DNA of 40,348 nt from a virus: IMG/VR virus record IMGVR_UViG_3300037235_000047, positions 1-40,348 of that record. The stretch is one strand, 5' to 3'. The position numbers were made by a program, and so were the translations under genes. The notes below the pieces were generated by a model. It was not told where the DNA came from. It saw nothing but the letters and a program-made list of their open reading frames with translations, and did no database searches. Numbering within the stretch: position 1 is the first letter of the stretch; each line of letters begins with the position of its first letter. Of the stretch, positions 37,492 through 40,348 are shown one piece after another.

Positions 37492-38193
37492 TTAGCCGAG
37501 CCTTGCCAGGGCGAAGATGCGGCGGCGGCGTGCCCTCGAGGCGGCCAGGGCGGCCTCGTTGGCGGCGGCGGGGGTCAGATCGGGGTCGAGGGGCGCGGCA
37601 GGATCAGGACCGTCCCCAGCGGTCTCCGGTGGCGCCTCGATCAGGGCCTCGGGGTTGGCGGGCACGGTGACAATCGAGAATTCCACCAGCTCTTGCCGGT
37701 AAAAGTCGACGCCGGGAAACCAATCGTCCGCGCCGCGGTCCTTGTCCGAGGTATAGGCCCATTCCAGCGGTCGGAAGCCGACCGAGGTGGCGGCCAGCCA
37801 GCCGTCCTTGGCCATGCGATAGACCGCCTCGGCGACAGGTCCAGCGAGCGGCATATCCGAGGGCAGGAACCGCACGGTGGCCATCAGTTTGCCGTCCACC
37901 AGGTCGACATCGTTCGCCTTGCCGACAGGGAACGCCTCATAATTGTGCGCCCAGAGCACAACGGGATTGCGGCGGAACCATTCGAGGTCCCAGCCTTTCG
38001 GGTCGATAATGTCGCGCTCGCGGTCGACCATGCCGGACGAGATGACGAAGCGCAGCGCGCGGGCATCGTCGGGCACCGTCATGGCGGGGCTTTCCATGAT
38101 TTTGTAAACGCCAACCCCCGCGACAGCAGCGGCAGGCTTCTTGCTGCGGCGGTGCAGGAACTTGAATTGAGCGGCGCTGACAAACTTAGTCAT
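37492..38193 (-). CDS. HK97 family prohead protease
   Basis: A 233-aa protein of the S78/U35 prohead protease family. VISSGMVDRERDIIDPKGWD, then NPVVLWAHNYEAFPVGKAND with His83, then DGWLAATSVGFRPLEW with Ser137 and ELVEFSIVTVPANPEAL with Glu171 as the third residue. These give the expected catalytic triad. The C-terminal 40 residues are acidic then basic and probably removed. The start at 38193 has AAAGGA and overlaps the portal stop by 8 bp. It cuts the capsid delta domain. Confidence 0.92.
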   Translation of the reverse strand: MTKFVSAAQFKFLHRRSKKPAAAVAGVGVYKIMESPAMTVPDDARALRFVISSGMVDRERDIIDPKGWDLEWFRRNPVVLWAHNYEAFPVGKANDVDLVDGKLMATVRFLPSDMPLAGPVAEAVYRMAKDGWLAATSVGFRPLEWAYTSDKDRGADDWFPGVDFYRQELVEFSIVTVPANPEALIEAPPETAGDGPDPAAPLDPDLTPAAANEAALAASRARRRRIFALARLG

Positions 38194-39541
38194 CGTCCTT
38201 TGACCCGTCGCCATCGTCGCCATTGCCATCACCGTCGCCGTTGCCGCCGCCAGGTATCTGCTGCGGGATGTTGCCGGGCTTGGTCGGATCGGCGGTGTTG
38301 AGCGGCACGCGATATTCGTCGCCGCCCTCGACCGGGTTCATATTCTCGCGCTGGCGCACTTCGTTGCGGGAAAGAAAACCGTTCAACAGGCCGATCTGAT
38401 ACGACTCAAAACGGGTTTTTTGGTCGCCGCGCAGCATCGACTCGAAGCTGTGCGAAACCTGATACGTGTCGCGCTCATCATCAAACAGCAATTGCGCGTG
38501 CGCGGCGTCGCGGATGCGCTTGGCGATCGGTTGCAGCGCGTCATCGATGTATTGCTGTTGCTGCTGTTCAATGTTGGAGAATGTCGCGCGGGTCAGCTCG
38601 CCAATCTTGTGCGGCGGCACCTTGAACAGGCGGCAGATTTCGAGCGTTTGGAATTGTCGGGTGGCCAGGAATTGCGCGTCCTCATTGGTCATCCCGACCT
38701 TTTCGAACTTTGCGCCTTCCTCCAAGATCGCCACCTTGTGCGCGTTCTGCACGCCGCTGTGGGTATCTTTCCACGATGCGGCCATGCGGTCGCCGGCTTC
38801 CTTACTCAGTTTGCCAGGGTGATTGATGGTGCCACCGATCTGCCCGCCTTGGCGGAACAGCACGGCGCCATGCTGTTGCGTGGCCAGTGCCAGGCCGATG
38901 ACATCTTGCGCAATGGCGATCGGCGACACGCCGAGGTAGCTGTCCAGTGAGATATTTTTCAGGTGCAACATATCGTCCGGCGGCACCATGATGCCGTAGC
39001 CGATATGGCGCGAATTGCAACGATACCACAAGGTGCCGTCATCGGTCAGCCGCACGGTCACGCGATCGGGCGCGATCGGCACCAGCTCGACGGGGCGGCC
39101 GTCCATGTCGCGCTCGATCACCGCGAAGGAATTGCCGCGGAAGCACAGGGACGAAACGATATAGGACCAGAACTCGAACGGGGTTTGCCAGCGGTTGGGA
39201 TTGGCGAACAACTCGTTGAGCGGATGATCCGTGTCGATTTTCCAGCCGTTGCCGTTGGCCAGGCGCTTGCGCACGATGATGTCGAGGCCAGCAATATCGT
39301 CGCTGATGCACTTCACGCAGCCGTAGACGGCGGCGGCCTGCAAGGCGGTCAATGGCGTTACCGGAACGCCGGTATTGGACGCGTAGCCGCCGAGCGCGGC
39401 GTATAGCAGCGGTTGCGGGAACGCCAGCGCGTTGACCTGCGAGACAAGCGAGTCGGTTTTGGTCACCGCGGCACCGGCCGAGGTGGTCAAGTGTGGTTCG
39501 CGCGGCGTGCCCAGGAATTCGCCCCAGCTATGATGCGACAT
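38186..39541 (-). CDS. Portal protein, HK97 family
   Basis: A 451-aa portal protein. LQAAAVYGCVKCISDDIAGL, then NRWQTPFEFWSYIVSSLCFR, then MLHLKNISLDSYLGVSPIAI and RLFKVPPHKIGELTRATFSN, QQQYIDDALQPIAKRI match the HK97/phage_portal family end to end. Residues after about 428 form a Gly/Asn/Asp-rich tail (GGGNGDGDGNGDD). It forms the dodecameric DNA channel and starts capsid assembly. GGAGG before the ATG. The terminase should be upstream, beyond the right edge. Confidence 0.93.
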   Translation of the reverse strand: MSHHSWGEFLGTPREPHLTTSAGAAVTKTDSLVSQVNALAFPQPLLYAALGGYASNTGVPVTPLTALQAAAVYGCVKCISDDIAGLDIIVRKRLANGNGWKIDTDHPLNELFANPNRWQTPFEFWSYIVSSLCFRGNSFAVIERDMDGRPVELVPIAPDRVTVRLTDDGTLWYRCNSRHIGYGIMVPPDDMLHLKNISLDSYLGVSPIAIAQDVIGLALATQQHGAVLFRQGGQIGGTINHPGKLSKEAGDRMAASWKDTHSGVQNAHKVAILEEGAKFEKVGMTNEDAQFLATRQFQTLEICRLFKVPPHKIGELTRATFSNIEQQQQQYIDDALQPIAKRIRDAAHAQLLFDDERDTYQVSHSFESMLRGDQKTRFESYQIGLLNGFLSRNEVRQRENMNPVEGGDEYRVPLNTADPTKPGNIPQQIPGGGNGDGDGNGDDGDGSKDDD

Positions 39542-39554
39542 TGTTCCTCCAGGT

Positions 39555-39581
39555 GGCGCGCGAGCAACCTGCCCGCGCGCC
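39555..39581 (-). other. Stem-loop before the portal gene
   Basis: GGCGCGCG and CGCGCGCC (39555-39562 and 39574-39581) form an 8-bp stem with an 11-nt loop, in the 53-bp gap before the portal. No U-run follows, so it is not a classical terminator. It lies just before the portal Shine-Dalgarno and may affect portal translation or mRNA processing. Confidence 0.4.
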
Positions 39582-39594
39582 GTCCCTGATCAGG

Positions 39595-40245
39595 TTACCG
39601 TTTCGGCTCGGGCTTGCCGAAGTTCGCATCGACTTCGAATACAAACGCAAATGCAACGCTTGCATCGCTGTCGCGACATGCGTGGCTCATCGGGTCGGCG
39701 TCGACACAGACCCAATGACCGCCAACGGTGCCAGGCCGGCCAGGTGCGGGGATTGTCGGGTCAACCTCGGGCAGGTTCGACTCGCCCTGCAGCCACGCCA
39801 GCGCACGTTTACGGCTCTTGTTCGCCATTACGACGCACAGGCAGCCAGGCTCATGCGGCGCACCGGTCGGCAGTTCCATATCCTCCGGTAGCGGAACGGT
39901 GCCAACGACCGGGAGCCGCGGGATCGGCAACGGATGACCCGGACGGCCAGGCAGCACCGGGCCTTGGTCAGGAATACCGGGCAGTCCGGGCAATTCATCG
40001 ATGCCCCAGCCCGGATCGATCGGACGGCCAGGCCACGGCAGACCCTGCCCAGGACGGCCAGGAAGGCCAGGCCACGGCAGACCGTGGCCAGGTCGGCCAG
40101 GATATCCGGGCAGGCCCTGACCGGGTTCCTCCGGTTCGCCTGGCAGGCCCTGCCCTGGTCCTTCGCCTTCCTCGACACCGTAACCCGGATCGATCGGACG
40201 GCCCCTTCGGTCGACCAATCGCAGAAAGCCTCTAACAAATGGCAT
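39595..40245 (-). CDS. Pro/Gly-rich low-complexity protein upstream of portal
   Basis: A 216-aa protein. Residues about 15-115 are a low-complexity stretch of units like GLPGRPGQGLPWPG and RPIDPGYGVEE / RPIDPGWGIDE. The C-terminal 85 residues are normal: CLCVVMANKSRKRALAWLQG, then GTVGGHWVCVDADPMSH and a beta-like VAFAFVFEVDANFG. AGGAG lies before the ATG. The repeat is collagen-like in rhythm but not a strict G-x-y. Pro/Gly-rich proteins occur near capsid genes in several phages without a known role. It may be a head decoration or packaging-linked protein. Confidence 0.72.
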   Translation of the reverse strand: MPFVRGFLRLVDRRGRPIDPGYGVEEGEGPGQGLPGEPEEPGQGLPGYPGRPGHGLPWPGLPGRPGQGLPWPGRPIDPGWGIDELPGLPGIPDQGPVLPGRPGHPLPIPRLPVVGTVPLPEDMELPTGAPHEPGCLCVVMANKSRKRALAWLQGESNLPEVDPTIPAPGRPGTVGGHWVCVDADPMSHACRDSDASVAFAFVFEVDANFGKPEPKR

Positions 40246-40285
40246 ATTCGCTCCTGTTGGTTTGTGTTGCAGTCACGGCCACGCG

Positions 40286-40348
40286 TCATCCTGCGATCAG
40301 GAAGCCGCGCGTTTCATAGACCGACGATTCATCGGTCGAGGTCATGCA
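40286..40348 (-). CDS. Partial CDS at right edge, C-terminus only
   Basis: The last 20 codons of an ORF entering from the right edge (ends VYETRGFLIAG, TGA). Only this minus frame is open to the edge; the other two stop at once. It could be the end of a terminase or another head gene, or a tiny gene starting at the internal ATG. Too short to identify. Confidence 0.4.
   Translation of the reverse strand, partial: CMTSTDESSVYETRGFLIAG

Noticed and set aside
39828-40289. 153-aa minus-strand ORF overlapping the Pro/Gly-rich gene
   Set aside because: The 39595-40245 frame has a better ribosome site and a structured C-terminus; the alternative is an out-of-frame reading of the repeats.

Overview
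This window is most of a temperate tailed-phage genome, either a prophage or a virion genome. It is GC-rich throughout, apart from a short AT-rich stretch at 220-410. The structural genes combine an HK97-type head (portal, prohead protease, capsid with an N-terminal delta domain) with a contractile Mu-like tail (sheath, tube, chaperone, tape measure, gp43-gp48-type baseplate), so the virion should be a myovirus. GC content and the gene families suggest a high-GC alphaproteobacterial host. That is an inference, because no host gene is visible. No terminase lies inside the window and genes run off both ends, so at least the packaging genes are missing.

Layout. (1) 5558 down to 1, minus strand: a Cro-like regulator, then a tightly coupled leftward operon (many ATGA/GTGA stop-start overlaps) with zinc-ribbon proteins, a VRR-NUC nuclease, a regulator-HNH fusion, a replication-initiator-like protein, a sigma-region-4-like protein, an HNH nuclease and a small membrane protein. 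(2) 5559-5721: divergent control region with two palindromic operators. (3) 5722-14614, plus strand: an XRE regulator, then Gp157, a RecT/Bet annealase, an AlpA-like protein, small membrane proteins, three small genes in a terminator-punctuated block, a P4-type tyrosine integrase and several accessory genes including a YkgJ-type cysteine-cluster protein. (4) 40348 down to 14611, minus strand: late genes in the order portal, protease, capsid, connectors, tail terminator, fibre 1, gp38-like, sheath, tube, chaperone, tape measure, baseplate, fibre 2, lysis genes and an S74 tail fibre. The two convergent blocks overlap by 4 bp at 14611-14614.

Two signals stand out. First, a palindrome of consensus TGCCA-N3-TGGCA occurs seven times (five perfect, two with one mismatch), only between 5.57 and 12.58 kb and only at gene boundaries. 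It looks like the immunity operator of this phage and would link the repressor/Cro switch to the annealase operon, the small membrane genes, the terminator-punctuated block and the genes after the integrase. Second, the tail-chaperone gene carries a textbook -1 frameshift site (TTTTTTG). It opens a 56-codon extension ending exactly at the tape-measure start codon, so the ordinary ORF call misses the second chaperone product.

Other notable points are a duplicated terminator-plus-leader unit flanking two paralogous small acidic proteins, two adjacent genes sharing an N-terminal motif, tandem palindromes inside the replication gene, a 343-bp direct repeat in a tail-fibre gene, and Gly-Asp repeats in both capsid and portal.
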